Assembly (NCBI RefSeq): GCF_000378605.1 | Contig: NZ_KB905157.1 | Span: 247,773-311,772, forward strand | Direction: 5' to 3' | DNA length: 64,000 bases | From: Thioalkalivibrio sp. ALJ21 | GTDB taxonomy: Bacteria; Pseudomonadota; Gammaproteobacteria; Ectothiorhodospirales; Ectothiorhodospiraceae | Part shown: positions 54,368 through 64,000 of the stretch, one piece after another | Position numbering within the stretch: position 1 is the stretch's first letter | Layout: each line of letters starts with the position of its first letter | Notes under the pieces: generated by a model | The model's database searches: none | Seen by the model: only the letters and a program-made list of their open reading frames with translations | Told to the model about the DNA's origin: nothing | Position numbers and translations under genes: made by a program

Positions 54368-55491
54368 GGCATGTCGTGCGCGCCCCCGGCGGGAGGCGAT
54401 GTGCGGCCACCCATGCGGCAGCGAGGGGGCGGCTCGGTGATCGCATAGGCTGGATCGCCCAGGTCCATGATGCAGGGTGCGCCCTCGGGATCGACGATCC
54501 GCTGCAGCATGCCGCCGAGGGCGTCGAGGCTGTCGCGCCGGGGGAGTTCGCCAACCTGGCGCGAAGTGATCGATTCCCAGTTGCCGTTGTGTTCCTCCGC
54601 GATCTCGAAGCCGAACGGGAAGAAGCCGGGGACGCCCAGCCGGATGTCGGTGACCACGAGCCGGTCGGGGCCCTCGTCAGGCGTGGCGCGATGAAAGCGC
54701 AGGAAGTCGCCGGAGAACCACTGCAGGCGCTGCCCGTCGTCCAGGGCCAGCGCGGCTTCGCGCAGCTCCGGGTCACCGCGCTCGTAGCGTTCGAAGTCGG
54801 GACGGATCGGGTCGTCGAAGATGCCCACCCAGGCATCCAGGAACTCGTCGCCGTTGATCACGGTGACACGCCACAGCAGCAGGTTGAAAGGGGTCGGCTG
54901 GACCAGTCGCGGTTGTTCTTCCAGCTCCATCGCCGCCAGCACGGGCTGGATGCGATGATCGATCCACGCCTTCAGTGCCAGGCCGGACCCGGCGTACACG
55001 GTCGAGAGCACGAGTCCGGCAACCAGCAGGCGCGGGGCGAAGCGGTAGAACAGCGCGCCGATCGCCGCGACCAGCAGCGGCAGGGTGTAGAACGGGTCGA
55101 TCACGAAGATCGAGCCCGTGGACAGGGGGCCGACCGGCAGCGGCCAGAGCACCTGGGTGCCGTAGGTGGTCAGCAGGTCGTTCAGTGAGTGCGTGGTCCA
55201 GATCAGCCCAAAGAACAGCCACCAGCGGCCGAAGCCGATCTCCCGCGTTGCCGGGAGCTTCGCGAGCAGCCCCGCGACGCCGGTGGCCACCAGCAACTGC
55301 ACCAGCCAGGAGTGGGTAAAGCCCCGGTGGTGGATGAACTCGGATACCGCGTCCCCGTAAGCTATGAACGCATCCAGGTCGGGCAGCAGCGCGACACCGG
55401 CCCCCAGCACCACGGCCTTGCGCCCCAGGCGGGAGCCGAGGGTGAGGCCGCCGATTACGGCGCCGAGACTGGCGTGGGTAACGGGATCCAT
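54364..55491 (-). CDS. YdjM-type membrane metal-dependent hydrolase-like protein
   Basis: A 375-residue protein with N-terminal membrane helices and the DUF457/YdjM histidine pattern: MDPVTHASLGAVIGG, HHRGFTHSWL and HSLNDLLT. The C-terminal half (about 190-375) is soluble and specific to a subgroup. Members are called metal-dependent hydrolases, some induced by LexA, but no substrate is proven. It overlaps the HNH-like gene by 4 bp and is divergent from 5-oxoprolinase. Confidence 0.85.
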   Translation of the reverse strand: MDPVTHASLGAVIGGLTLGSRLGRKAVVLGAGVALLPDLDAFIAYGDAVSEFIHHRGFTHSWLVQLLVATGVAGLLAKLPATREIGFGRWWLFFGLIWTTHSLNDLLTTYGTQVLWPLPVGPLSTGSIFVIDPFYTLPLLVAAIGALFYRFAPRLLVAGLVLSTVYAGSGLALKAWIDHRIQPVLAAMELEEQPRLVQPTPFNLLLWRVTVINGDEFLDAWVGIFDDPIRPDFERYERGDPELREAALALDDGQRLQWFSGDFLRFHRATPDEGPDRLVVTDIRLGVPGFFPFGFEIAEEHNGNWESITSRQVGELPRRDSLDALGGMLQRIVDPEGAPCIMDLGDPAYAITEPPPRCRMGGRTSPPAGGAHDMP

Positions 55492-55586
55492 GCGTGATCA
55501 TTCCTTAATTCAGAGGCTCGACGAATACCGAGCCTGCGACCGGGCCGCAGGGCGCGAGTTCGGGCGATCAAACCAGAGCGGTGGAC

Positions 55587-58500
55587 ATGACTCAAGCCAC
55601 AGCGGCGAAAGACTGGCATTTCTGGGTAGACCGGGGCGGGACGTTCACCGACCTGGTCGCGCGTGATCCGGCGGGGCGCCTGCACACCCGCAAACTGCTG
55701 TCGGAGAACCCGGAGGCCTATCGCGATGCGGCCGTGCAGGGTATTCGCGATCTGCTGGAACTCCCGGCCGATGCACCCATCCCGGACGGCGTGGTGCACG
55801 AGGTGCGCATGGGCACGACCGTGGCCACCAATGCCCTGCTCGAGCGCAAGGGGGAGCGCACGCTCCTGGTGATCACCGAGGGGCTGGAGGACACGCTGGC
55901 GATCGGCCATCAGGCGCGCCCCGAGCTGTTCGCCCGCGAGATCCGCCTGCCGTCTCCGGTCTACGCGCGAGTGGAGCCGGTACGCGAACGGGTGAATGCG
56001 GCTGGCGAGGTCCTCATCCCGGTCGATCTGGACGCGCTGCGGCCGCGGCTGCAGGCGGCGCTGGCGGACGGTATCCGGTGCGTGGCCATCGTCTGCCTGC
56101 ATGGCTATCGCTATCCGGCACACGAGCAGGCGATCGCCTTGCTGGCGCACGAACTGGGCTTTACCGAGGTCGCGACCAGCCACGCTACCAGCCCGCTGAT
56201 CAAGCTCGTCCCGCGCGGCGAAACCACGGTGGTCGACGCCTATCTCTCGCCGGTCCTGCGCCGCTATGTCGAACAGGTCGCGGGCGAGCTGGGGCGGGCG
56301 CCCCTGCGGTTCATGCAGTCGCATGGTGGGCTGGTGGACGCGACCCGATTTCGCGGTCGCGACGCGATCCTGTCGGGGCCGGCCGGGGGGATCGTCGGGG
56401 CACTCAAGACCGCCGGCCCGCTTGGTTTCGAACGTCTGATCACCTTCGACATGGGTGGTACCTCCACCGATGTCGCGCATCTGGCGGGGGCGCTGGAACG
56501 GCGCCAGGAGAGCGAGGTGGCCGGTGCACGGCTGCGCGTGCCCATGCTCGATATCCATACGGTCGCGGCCGGCGGCGGATCGATCTGCCGCTTCGATGGC
56601 ATCCGTCTGCGGGTGGGACCGGAATCCGCCGGTGCCCAGCCCGGACCCGCCTGCTACGGCCAGGGCGGGCCGCTGACCGTGACCGACTGCAACCTGCTGC
56701 TGGGACGGCTGCGCCCGGAGTATTTCCCGGCGGTGTTCGGGCCGGACCGCGACCGTCCGCTGGATCCGGAACCGGTGCGCCGACAGTTCGCGGAGCTGGC
56801 CGCCGAGGTGGCGGCCGCGACCGGAGAGCCCGCGACCCCGGAAGGCCTGGCCGAGGGGTCGCTACAGATCGCGGTGGAGCATATGGCCCAGGCGATCAAG
56901 ACCATCTCGGTGCAGCGCGGGCATGACGTCTCGCGTTATGCGCTGGTCTGTTTCGGTGGCGCCGGAGGGCAGCACGCCTGCCGCGTGGCGGAGCAGCTGG
57001 GCATGCGGCATATCCTGTTTCATCCGCTCGGTGGCGTGCTCTCCGCCTACGGCATGGGGCTGGGCGAGTTGCGCGCCCTGCGCGAACGCAGCCTGGAGTG
57101 GCCGTTGGACGATCAGCACGCCGGGGCGATCGAGTCCGCCCTGGCGGAGCAGGCCGAGGCCGCCCGCGCCGCGCTGGCGGAGCAGGGCGTGGCGGTGGCG
57201 GATATGCGCATCGAGCGGCGGCTGCATCTGCGCCTGGCCGGATCGGACACCGCGCTGGAGGTGCCGGCGGGCGAGCCCGCGGCGTTGATGGCCGCCTTTG
57301 CCGAGGCCTACCGCGCGCGCTACGGCTTTGCCGCGCCGGATCGCAAGCTGGTGGTGGCGATCGCGACGGCCGAGGCGATCGCCGCCCCGAGGGAGACCGC
57401 ATCGGAACGCATGGCGCCAGCGGCAGCCCGGAGGCCTGCGCCGGAGGCGGATACCGTCGCGATGGTCGTTGACGGCGAACAGCGCCATGTGCCGCTGTAC
57501 CGGCGGGAGTCCCTGCAGGCCGGTATGACCCTGGCCGGTCCGGCCATCGTGATCGAGCCGACCGCGACGCTGGTGCTGGAGCCCGGCTGGTCCGGGTGCA
57601 TCGAGGCGGACGGGACCCTGCGACTCGACCGCGAGCGGGGCAGCGCGCGGCGTCCGGGGATGGCTCCAGCAAACCCCGAGGCCGTCCCGCGCGATCCGAT
57701 CCTGCTGGAGGTGTTCAACAACCGCTTCATGGCGATCGCCGACCAGATGGGCTTCACCCTGCGCAACACCGCGCACTCGGTGAACATCAAGGAGCGCCTG
57801 GATTTCTCCTGTGCACTGTTCGACGCCGAGGGCCGTCTGGTCGCCAATGCCCCGCACATGCCCGTTCATCTCGGCTCCATGGGGGCCAGCGTACGGGCGG
57901 TGGTGGAGGCGTTCGCGGGCGACCTGCGCCCGGGCGATGCCTTCGTGCTGAACGACCCCTACAACGGCGGCACCCACCTGCCGGACATTACCGTGGTCAC
58001 GCCAGTGTTCCTGGATGGCGACGAACAGGTAACCGAGGATGCCTCTGCAGCGGCCGGTGCCCCCGCGTTCTTCGTCGCCTCGCGCGGGCATCACGCGGAT
58101 GTCGGTGGCATGACTCCGGGCTCCATGCCCGCGTTCTCCACCTGCCTGGAGGAGGAGGGTGTGCTGATCCCGCCCACCCGGCTGGTGCGCGACGGGGTGT
58201 TCGACAGCGACCGTCTGTGCGCACTGCTCGGCGAGGGCCCGTGGCCGGCGCGCAACCCCGATCAGAACCTCGCCGATCTCGAGGCCCAGGTCGCGGCCAA
58301 TCGCAAGGGACTGGAGGAGCTCGGCCGGCTGCTGGATGAGTACGGCGCGGCCACGGTAACGGCCTACATGGGCCACGTGCTGGACAACGCGGCCGAGGCC
58401 GTGGAACGGCTGATCCCAAGGCTCGAGGCCGGCCGATTCGCGTACGCGATGGACAACGGCGCAGAGGTGCAGGTGTATGTCGCGCCCGATCCTGACGGCC

Positions 58501-59264
58501 GGCGCCTGCGCATCGACTTCACCGGCACCAGCGCGGTACGCGAGGACAACTTCAACGCGCCGAGCTCCATCGTGCGCGCGGCGGTGCTGTATGTACTGCG
58601 CACCCTGCTGGAGGATGCGACCCCGCTGAACGACGGCTGCCTGGCGCCGGTGGACCTGGTCATTCCGCAGGACTGTCTGCTGAACCCGGCGCCGCCCGCC
58701 GCGGTGGTGGCCGGCAATGTCGAGACCTCGCAGGTCGTGACCGATGCCCTGTTCGGGGCGCTGGGCGTGCAGGCGGCGGCCCAGGGCACGATGAACAACC
58801 TGACCTTCGGCAATGCCGACTACCAGTACTACGAGACGATCGCCGGCGGGGCCGGCGCGGGGCCGGGCTACGCCGGGGCCAGCGCGGTGCAGACGCACAT
58901 GACCAACTCGCGGCTGACCGATCCCGAGGTGCTGGAGAGCCGGTTCCCGGTGCGGGTGGAGCGCTTCGCCTACCGCTGCGGCTCCGGGGGGCAGGGGTAT
59001 TATCCGGGCGGCGACGGGGTGATCCGCCGGCTCGGGTTCGACCAGGCGATGGAGGTCGTGCTGTTGTCCAACCGTCGCCGGGTGCCGCCGTTCGGGATCG
59101 CCGGTGGCGGGGCGGGTGCGACGGGGGAGGATGCGATCCTGCGCGCCGACGGCACGCGCGAGCCGATGTCCGCCTGCGATCGCCGCCACGTGGAGCCAGG
59201 GGATGCGATCGAGATACGCACACCCGGCGGCGGTGGCTACGGAGACCGTCGCAGCGACGCGTAG
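55587..59264 (+). CDS. 5-oxoprolinase (ATP-hydrolysing), fused HyuA-HyuB
   Basis: A 1225-residue single chain. The HyuA-type half (about 1-690) begins [19 protein letters not shown] and has the ATPase-like GTSTDVAH and [14 protein letters not shown] segments. The HyuB-type half (about 705-1225) has [12 protein letters not shown] and [17 protein letters not shown]. The fused form is typical of 5-oxoprolinase (OplAH), which opens 5-oxoproline to glutamate in glutathione turnover; hydantoinase activity is the alternative. ATG 55587 follows GGTGG; GTG 55581 is possible. Confidence 0.9.
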   Translation: MTQATAAKDWHFWVDRGGTFTDLVARDPAGRLHTRKLLSENPEAYRDAAVQGIRDLLELPADAPIPDGVVHEVRMGTTVATNALLERKGERTLLVITEGLEDTLAIGHQARPELFAREIRLPSPVYARVEPVRERVNAAGEVLIPVDLDALRPRLQAALADGIRCVAIVCLHGYRYPAHEQAIALLAHELGFTEVATSHATSPLIKLVPRGETTVVDAYLSPVLRRYVEQVAGELGRAPLRFMQSHGGLVDATRFRGRDAILSGPAGGIVGALKTAGPLGFERLITFDMGGTSTDVAHLAGALERRQESEVAGARLRVPMLDIHTVAAGGGSICRFDGIRLRVGPESAGAQPGPACYGQGGPLTVTDCNLLLGRLRPEYFPAVFGPDRDRPLDPEPVRRQFAELAAEVAAATGEPATPEGLAEGSLQIAVEHMAQAIKTISVQRGHDVSRYALVCFGGAGGQHACRVAEQLGMRHILFHPLGGVLSAYGMGLGELRALRERSLEWPLDDQHAGAIESALAEQAEAARAALAEQGVAVADMRIERRLHLRLAGSDTALEVPAGEPAALMAAFAEAYRARYGFAAPDRKLVVAIATAEAIAAPRETASERMAPAAARRPAPEADTVAMVVDGEQRHVPLYRRESLQAGMTLAGPAIVIEPTATLVLEPGWSGCIEADGTLRLDRERGSARRPGMAPANPEAVPRDPILLEVFNNRFMAIADQMGFTLRNTAHSVNIKERLDFSCALFDAEGRLVANAPHMPVHLGSMGASVRAVVEAFAGDLRPGDAFVLNDPYNGGTHLPDITVVTPVFLDGDEQVTEDASAAAGAPAFFVASRGHHADVGGMTPGSMPAFSTCLEEEGVLIPPTRLVRDGVFDSDRLCALLGEGPWPARNPDQNLADLEAQVAANRKGLEELGRLLDEYGAATVTAYMGHVLDNAAEAVERLIPRLEAGRFAYAMDNGAEVQVYVAPDPDGRRLRIDFTGTSAVREDNFNAPSSIVRAAVLYVLRTLLEDATPLNDGCLAPVDLVIPQDCLLNPAPPAAVVAGNVETSQVVTDALFGALGVQAAAQGTMNNLTFGNADYQYYETIAGGAGAGPGYAGASAVQTHMTNSRLTDPEVLESRFPVRVERFAYRCGSGGQGYYPGGDGVIRRLGFDQAMEVVLLSNRRRVPPFGIAGGGAGATGEDAILRADGTREPMSACDRRHVEPGDAIEIRTPGGGGYGDRRSDA

Positions 59265-59329
59265 GCGTTGTATCGCGGGAACCGGTCACATTTCCCGGGG
59301 TCCATGTTGCACTCAAGGGGAGATGCGGC

Positions 59330-60367
59330 ATGCAGCGGATGATGGAGTGGGCGGAGCAGGGACGCATGCCGGACATGCTGGTGCGCGCGGGGGTCCGCCT
59401 GCTGCTGGCGGAGCGCCTGGCAGAGGTCTCCGGCTCGGTCGAAGAGACCATGGAGCGGCGCTACGCCCTGATCGAATCCATGCGCGCGGCCCCCGTCGCC
59501 CTGTCCACCGATATCGCCAACGAGCAGCACTACGAGATCCCCACCGCTTATTTCGAGCAGTGCCTGGGCCCGCGACTCAAGTACTCCAGCGCCTGGTGGC
59601 CGGAGGGCGTCGACACCCTGGAGGCGGCCGAGGTCGCGATGCTGCGCCTGACCTGCGAGCGCGCGGGGATTGCCGACGGCCAGCGGGTGCTGGAGCTGGG
59701 CTGCGGCTGGGGGTCGCTGTCGCTGTGGATGGCCGAGCAGTACCCCGGCGCACGGATCACCGCCGTCTCCAACTCCAATACCCAGCGGGCCTTTATCGAG
59801 GCCCGGCGCGATGCCCTCGGGCTCGCGAATCTAGAGATCCTGACCGCGGACATGAACACGTTCGCCCCGCCGTCGCCGGGCTTTGACCGGGCGATCTCGA
59901 TCGAGATGTTCGAGCATATGCGCAACTGGCCGGAACTGCTGCGGCGCATTGCCGGGTGGCTCAATCCCGGCGGGCGTTTCTTCATGCATGTGTTCGCCCA
60001 TCGCGAACACGCGTATGTGTTCGAGTCCGAGGACGAGCATGACTGGATGGGGCGGCACTTCTTCCGCGACGGCCTGATGCCGTCGGACGACCTCGCGCGG
60101 CATTTTCAGGAGGACCTGCGGGTGATCCGCCAATGGCGCGTCGGTGGGCAGCACTACGCCCGCACGCTCAACGCCTGGCTGGCCCGCCAGGATCGCGCCC
60201 GAGCCACGCTGATGCCCCTGTTCGAGACAGCCTATGGTGCACAGCAGGCGGCACTCTGGTTCCAGCGCTGGCGGATCTTCTACATGGCCTGCGCGGAGCT
60301 GTTCGACTACAGCGGCGGGGACGAGTGGTTCGTCTCCCATGTCTTGTTCGAGCGGCCGGGAGACTGA
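59330..60367 (+). CDS. CFA-synthase-like SAM methyltransferase
   Basis: A 345-residue methyltransferase of the cyclopropane-fatty-acid synthase / coclaurine N-methyltransferase family. It has HYEIPTAYFEQCLGPRLKYSS, the SAM motif LELGCGWGSLSLWMAE and EMFEHMRNW. It lacks the N-terminal domain of true CFA synthase, so it may modify an unsaturated acyl chain or another small molecule. It lies 17 bp before a DUF1295 gene, a pairing common in bacteria that alter membrane lipids. Confidence 0.9.
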   Translation: MQRMMEWAEQGRMPDMLVRAGVRLLLAERLAEVSGSVEETMERRYALIESMRAAPVALSTDIANEQHYEIPTAYFEQCLGPRLKYSSAWWPEGVDTLEAAEVAMLRLTCERAGIADGQRVLELGCGWGSLSLWMAEQYPGARITAVSNSNTQRAFIEARRDALGLANLEILTADMNTFAPPSPGFDRAISIEMFEHMRNWPELLRRIAGWLNPGGRFFMHVFAHREHAYVFESEDEHDWMGRHFFRDGLMPSDDLARHFQEDLRVIRQWRVGGQHYARTLNAWLARQDRARATLMPLFETAYGAQQAALWFQRWRIFYMACAELFDYSGGDEWFVSHVLFERPGD

Positions 60368-60384
60368 TCGCGATGGAGGCACTG

Positions 60385-61146
60385 ATGGCGTTTCTCTGGG
60401 GGCTTCTGGCCAGCCTGCTCCTGATGACCCTGGTCTGGGCTGGCAGCGTATGGCGCCACGACGCCAGCCTGGTCGACCGCTTCTGGGGCCTGGGCTTCGT
60501 GGTCGTGACGCTGGTCTGGTGGGGGCTTGCGGGCTGGCCGGCGCAGGGTCTCTGGATCGTGATCCCGGTGTTGGTGTGGGGGCTGCGGCTGTCGCTGTTC
60601 ATTACCTGGCGCAACTGGGGTCACGGCGAGGATGGGCGCTATACCGACATGCGCGAGGGGCTGTCGGACCGGGCCTTCGCCGCGCGCAGCCTGGTCACGA
60701 TCTTCTGGCTGCAGGGTGCGCTGGTGGCCGTAATCGGCCTGCCGATGCTGGCGGTGACGAATGCCGCAAGCATCTGGTGGCCGCTGGCAGCCCTGGGCGC
60801 GGCCGTCTGGGCGCTAGGCACGCTGTATGAATCGGTCGCGGACGCACAGATGGCGCGCTTCCGGGCCGATCCTGAACGGCGGGGCGAGGTCATGGACCAG
60901 GGCTTGTGGCGCTACAGCCGCCACCCGAACTACTTCGGCGAGATCGTCGTCTGGGTGGGCTACGGCTTGCTCGCGCTGGCTGCCGGGGGCTGGTGGGCGC
61001 TGCCCTCGGCAATCCTGATGATCGTCCTGATCCTGCGTGTGTCGGGCGTCACGTTACTGGAAAAACGTATGCATGCCTCGCGGCCGGGCTATGCGGACTA
61101 TGCGCGGCGCACCAATACGCTGATCCCGGGTCCGCCACGATCTTAA
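60385..61146 (+). CDS. DUF1295 membrane protein (steroid-reductase-like)
   Basis: A 253-residue membrane protein with six or seven helices. The C-terminal GLWRYSRHPNYFGEIVVWVGYGLL motif is shared with steroid 5-alpha reductases and isoprenylcysteine methyltransferases. ATG 60385 follows GGAGG at 60375-60379; ATG 60373 would add four residues. With the methyltransferase it probably forms an operon for lipid modification. Its exact reaction is unknown. Confidence 0.85.
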   Translation: MAFLWGLLASLLLMTLVWAGSVWRHDASLVDRFWGLGFVVVTLVWWGLAGWPAQGLWIVIPVLVWGLRLSLFITWRNWGHGEDGRYTDMREGLSDRAFAARSLVTIFWLQGALVAVIGLPMLAVTNAASIWWPLAALGAAVWALGTLYESVADAQMARFRADPERRGEVMDQGLWRYSRHPNYFGEIVVWVGYGLLALAAGGWWALPSAILMIVLILRVSGVTLLEKRMHASRPGYADYARRTNTLIPGPPRS

Positions 61147-61296
61147 GGAAACACCGATCCGGCGCCGATTTCGCTGGTACTCCCTTGCTGTGCTTTCCCC
61201 GTCCGCGCTATAAAGCGCGCATCTTTCCGGTGTTCCGACGCGCGTCGGAGGCCGAGTTTCCCGATCGCCGATCTCACAGCAGGGCCCTACGCACGC

Positions 61297-62076
61297 ATGA
61301 GCGCTACGCCGAGTCCCGTCCAGACCATTGAACTGAAAGGGCGCATGATGCTGGTGTCGGTGCTGCGGGTGTTCCAGACCGACCCCCGGCAACTCGGCGA
61401 GCAGCTGATCGCGCACCGCGAACAGGCCCCGGACCTGATGCGTGATATGCCCATCGTGCTGGACCTGGAGCCCGTGGCCGAGGCCCCCGAGACGGACCTT
61501 CAGGCAACCATCGAACAGGTGCGCGCCGAGGGCTTCAAGCTGATTGGCCTGCACGCGGGCGAGGTCGCCGAGCGCCTGCAGAGCTATTCCGAGCTGTTCG
61601 ACGTATTGCCCGTGCTGCAGCTGGGCGGCCGCGGTGGCGCGCCCAGTGGCGAGGTGCCCCTGGATGAAAGCGAGCCCCCGGAGCCGGCGCCGAGCAAGAA
61701 GGGCAGGAAATCCGCGGACAAGGCGACCGAGGCCGCTCCCGCGGTCCACAGCGCGACTCGCGTGGTGGACCGGCCTGTCCGTTCCGGACAGCAGATCTAC
61801 GCCCGCGGCGGCGATCTGCTGGTGACCGGCGCGGTGTCCGCGGGGGCCGAATTGTTGGCGGATGGCCACATCCATGTGCTGGGTCCGCTGCGCGGGCGGG
61901 CACTCGCCGGCGTGCGAGGGCTGGAGACGGCGCGGATCTTCTGCCGACGGCTGGATGCGGAGCTGTTATCCATCGCCGGGCATTACCGGGTGGCCGAGGA
62001 TATCGCCGAGTCCGAGCGCGGCGAGAACCGGCTGGTGACACTCGCGGGCGAAAGCCTCAAGATCGCTGAAATCTGA
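61297..62076 (+). CDS. minC: Septum site-determining protein MinC
   Basis: A 259-residue FtsZ inhibitor. The N-terminal domain (about 1-110) and the C-terminal beta-helix (about 155-259: [20 protein letters not shown]) are joined by an acidic/lysine-rich linker. It is activated by MinD. It is the first gene of minCDE. The 150 bp upstream show a TTAAGGAAACACCGAT stretch like the end of the 40-kb MITE but no gene. Confidence 0.95.
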   Translation: MSATPSPVQTIELKGRMMLVSVLRVFQTDPRQLGEQLIAHREQAPDLMRDMPIVLDLEPVAEAPETDLQATIEQVRAEGFKLIGLHAGEVAERLQSYSELFDVLPVLQLGGRGGAPSGEVPLDESEPPEPAPSKKGRKSADKATEAAPAVHSATRVVDRPVRSGQQIYARGGDLLVTGAVSAGAELLADGHIHVLGPLRGRALAGVRGLETARIFCRRLDAELLSIAGHYRVAEDIAESERGENRLVTLAGESLKIAEI

Positions 62077-62144
62077 GCGAGCGGCGTAGAGGGCGCTCGG
62101 TCCTGTATACGTCATCGCGCGACGACTAAGGAGAAGCAGCCACC

Positions 62145-62954
62145 ATGGCACGCATCGTAGTGATTACCTCGGGCAAGGGCGGGGTCGGCAAGACCACCAC
62201 CTCTGCCGCGATCGCCACCGGTCTGGCCCTGCGCGGCCATAAGACGGCCGTGATCGATTTCGACGTCGGCCTGCGCAACCTGGATCTGATCATGGGCTGC
62301 GAGCGCCGCGTGGTGTACGACTTCGTCAATGTGATCAATGGCGACGCCAACCTGAAACAGGCGCTGATCCGCGACAAGCGCGCGGACAATCTGTACATCC
62401 TCCCGGCCTCGCAGACGCGCGACAAGGATGCCCTGACGCAGGACGGCGTGGAACGCGTGCTGAACGAGCTGTCCGAGGACTTCGAGTACATCATCTGCGA
62501 CAGCCCGGCCGGTATCGAGCGGGGTGCGCTGATGGCAGCCTACTTTGCTGACGAGGCCATCGTGGTCACCAACCCCGAAGTCTCCTCGGTGCGTGACTCG
62601 GACCGCATCCTTGGCATCCTCGCCAGCAAGACCCGGCAGGTGGAACAGGGCGGCGAGCCGATCCAGGGACGTCTGCTGTTGACCCGCTATGCGGCGGAGC
62701 GCGCCGCGCGCGGCGAGATGCTCAGCATCGAAGACGTGGGCGAGATCCTGGCCATCGATCTACTGGGTGTGATCCCCGAGTCGCAGGCCGTGCTGAACGC
62801 CTCGAATGCCGGCCAGCCGGTGGTGCTGGACGAGGAATCCGACGCCGGTCAGGCCTACCAGGATGCAGTGGATCGTTTCCTGGGCGAGGAGCGCCCGCTT
62901 CGCTTTGTCGATGTACCGAAGAAGGGCTTCTTCGGACGCCTGTTCGGGGGCTGA
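62145..62954 (+). CDS. minD: Septum site-determining ATPase MinD
   Basis: A 269-residue ATPase with the deviant Walker [11 protein letters not shown] and a C-terminal amphipathic membrane-binding helix (GFFGRLFGG). It recruits MinC to the membrane and is released by MinE. AAGGAGAAG precedes the ATG. Confidence 0.98.
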   Translation: MARIVVITSGKGGVGKTTTSAAIATGLALRGHKTAVIDFDVGLRNLDLIMGCERRVVYDFVNVINGDANLKQALIRDKRADNLYILPASQTRDKDALTQDGVERVLNELSEDFEYIICDSPAGIERGALMAAYFADEAIVVTNPEVSSVRDSDRILGILASKTRQVEQGGEPIQGRLLLTRYAAERAARGEMLSIEDVGEILAIDLLGVIPESQAVLNASNAGQPVVLDEESDAGQAYQDAVDRFLGEERPLRFVDVPKKGFFGRLFGG

Positions 62955-62956
62955 CC

Positions 62957-63214
62957 ATGGGCATCTTCGATTACTTCCGCCAGCCGCGGCAGAAAAGCGC
63001 CAGTGTTGCCAAGGAACGCCTGCAAATCATCGTGGCGCGCGAACGTGCGGCCCGGGGCGGGCCGGATTATCTGCCCGCGATGCAGCAGGAGCTGCTGCAG
63101 GTCATCCGAAAGTACGTGAAGGTCAACGACGACGCCGTGCAGATGAACGTCGACCGCGAGGGCGACTGCGAGGTGCTGGAGTTGAACATCACCCTGCCCG
63201 ACGATCGGGGCTAG
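62957..63214 (+). CDS. minE: Cell division topological factor MinE
   Basis: An 85-residue protein that stimulates MinD ATPase and drives pole-to-pole oscillation. The anti-MinCD segment is [17 protein letters not shown]. It begins 2 bp after minD. Confidence 0.97.
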   Translation: MGIFDYFRQPRQKSASVAKERLQIIVARERAARGGPDYLPAMQQELLQVIRKYVKVNDDAVQMNVDREGDCEVLELNITLPDDRG

Positions 63215-63238
63215 CATATGTTCAGCCCGTCTCTCTCT

Positions 63239-63308
63239 GTAGGAGCTCAGCCCCCTGAGCGATGGGGAGCCAGGCCCGGCCCCATCGGCCAGAGGGCTGG
63301 CCTCCTAC
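63239..63308. repeat. REP-like inverted repeat, copy 2
   Basis: The 29-bp arms 63239-63267 and 63280-63308 are imperfect inverted copies. The differences between them are compensatory within each arm's own stem: GCTCAG/CTGAGC in one arm, GGCCAG/CTGGCC in the other. Related to 29110-29182. It lies between minE and the epimerase gene. Confidence 0.7.
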
Positions 63309-63365
63309 GGCGGGTTGCCCCGGCCCCCATCGGCTTAACATCGGCATAAGGCACATGATCCGTCC

Positions 63366-64000
63366 ATGAGAATCCTGGTCACCGGCAGTGCCGGTTTTAT
63401 TGGCAGTGCCCTCTCCCTGCGCCTGCTGGAGCGCGGCGACGAGGTCATTGGCGTTGACAACCTCAACGACTATTACGATGTCTCGCTGAAAGAGGCGCGC
63501 CTGGCGCGCACGCAGGACCACCCGGGCTATACCGAGGTTCGCGAGGACATCGCCGACCGCACGGCGATGGACCGGGTGTTTCGCGAGCATCGCCCGGAGC
63601 GGGTGGTGAACCTGGCGGCCCAGGCCGGGGTGCGCTACTCGCTGGAGAACCCGGCGGCCTATGTCGACACCAACCTGGTCGGTTTCGGCAACATCCTGGA
63701 GGGCTGCCGGCACAACGGCGTGGAGCACCTGGTCTACGCCAGTTCCAGCTCCGTCTACGGCGCCAACACCACGATGCCGTTCTCGGTGCACGATAACGTC
63801 GACCACCCGCTGAGCCTCTACGCCGCGAGCAAGAAGGCCAACGAGCTGATGGCGCATACCTATGCGCATCTGTACCAGCTCCCGGTGACGGGCCTGCGCT
63901 TCTTTACCGTCTACGGCCCCTGGGGCCGGCCGGACATGGCGCTGTTCCTGTTCACCCGGAAGATCCTGGCGGGCGAGCCGATCGACGTCTTCAACTACGG
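63366..64000 (+). CDS. NAD-dependent epimerase (UDP-glucuronate 4-epimerase-like), partial
   Basis: At least 211 residues, cut by the window end. It has the NAD-binding [10 protein letters not shown] near the N-terminus, SSSSVYG and the catalytic Y-x3-K in YAASKKANE. The [13 protein letters not shown] stretch and [14 protein letters not shown] match the UDP-glucuronate 4-epimerase class of the extended SDR family. It probably makes UDP-galacturonate for surface polysaccharide. Confidence 0.9.
   Translation, partial: MRILVTGSAGFIGSALSLRLLERGDEVIGVDNLNDYYDVSLKEARLARTQDHPGYTEVREDIADRTAMDRVFREHRPERVVNLAAQAGVRYSLENPAAYVDTNLVGFGNILEGCRHNGVEHLVYASSSSVYGANTTMPFSVHDNVDHPLSLYAASKKANELMAHTYAHLYQLPVTGLRFFTVYGPWGRPDMALFLFTRKILAGEPIDVFNY

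Overview
This is a high-GC gammaproteobacterial chromosome window with dense, short-spaced genes. Several things point to a sulfur-oxidising autotroph of the Ectothiorhodospiraceae/Chromatiaceae type, perhaps a Thioalkalivibrio relative: part of a photorespiratory glycolate salvage route, a glutathione(-amide)-type reductase beside a Prx/Grx hybrid peroxidase, PEP-CTERM surface proteins, and acidic exported proteins. The genus is an inference. No rRNA, tRNA, CRISPR array or prophage was found.

Layout. 0-1.7 kb: a GT4 glycosyltransferase and a PAP2 phosphatase. 1.8-10.2 kb (minus strand): a small unknown protein, an alanine/serine-glyoxylate aminotransferase, GlcF, GlcE, a DUF302 protein and a fused TAXI-type TRAP transporter with its binding protein. 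10.4-12.4 kb: two paralogous PEP-CTERM proteins, each with a sigma-54-type promoter and an upstream 18-bp box. 12.5-17.6 kb: glyA-nrdR-ribD-ribE-ribBX, without ribH next to it. 17.7-23.7 kb: ygfZ with a 54-residue membrane protein, divergent from sdhCDAB-sdhE-ygfX, where ygfX runs in frame into a NifU-like domain. 23.7-29.2 kb: an anti-sigma kinase and STAS pair, two small proteins, a PAS-GGDEF-EAL protein and a ModE-like regulator. 29.2-39.1 kb: acetate block (acs, exonuclease, two DUF294 cNMP/CBS/nucleotidyltransferase paralogues, acetate-type symporter and small subunit, Crp/Fnr regulator). 39.1-41.3 kb: small envelope or stress proteins, a 288-bp MITE-like element and an outer-membrane barrel. 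41.3-43.7 kb: glutathione(-amide) reductase and Prx/Grx. 43.9-47.3 kb: 4.5S RNA, dnaX, ybaB, recR, hinT. 47.3-50.5 kb: an exported protein, rsgA, phhB, a cytochrome c and orn. 50.5-51.4 kb: a non-coding block of facing repeats. 51.4-64.0 kb: psd, prmB, dapB, an HNH protein, a YdjM-type protein, 5-oxoprolinase, a CFA-synthase-like methyltransferase with a DUF1295 protein, minCDE, and a sugar-nucleotide epimerase cut by the window end.

How the genes fit together: GlcEF, the aminotransferase and GlyA cover part of the 2-phosphoglycolate salvage chain. SdhCDAB, SdhE and YgfZ are the enzyme and its assembly or repair factors. Acs and the symporter take up and activate acetate under possible control of the DUF294 proteins and a Crp/Fnr regulator. 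The most unusual regulatory signal is the box, spacer and sigma-54 arrangement repeated at both PEP-CTERM genes. The most unusual gene structure is the YgfX-NifU read-through ORF with its own internal ribosome-binding site.
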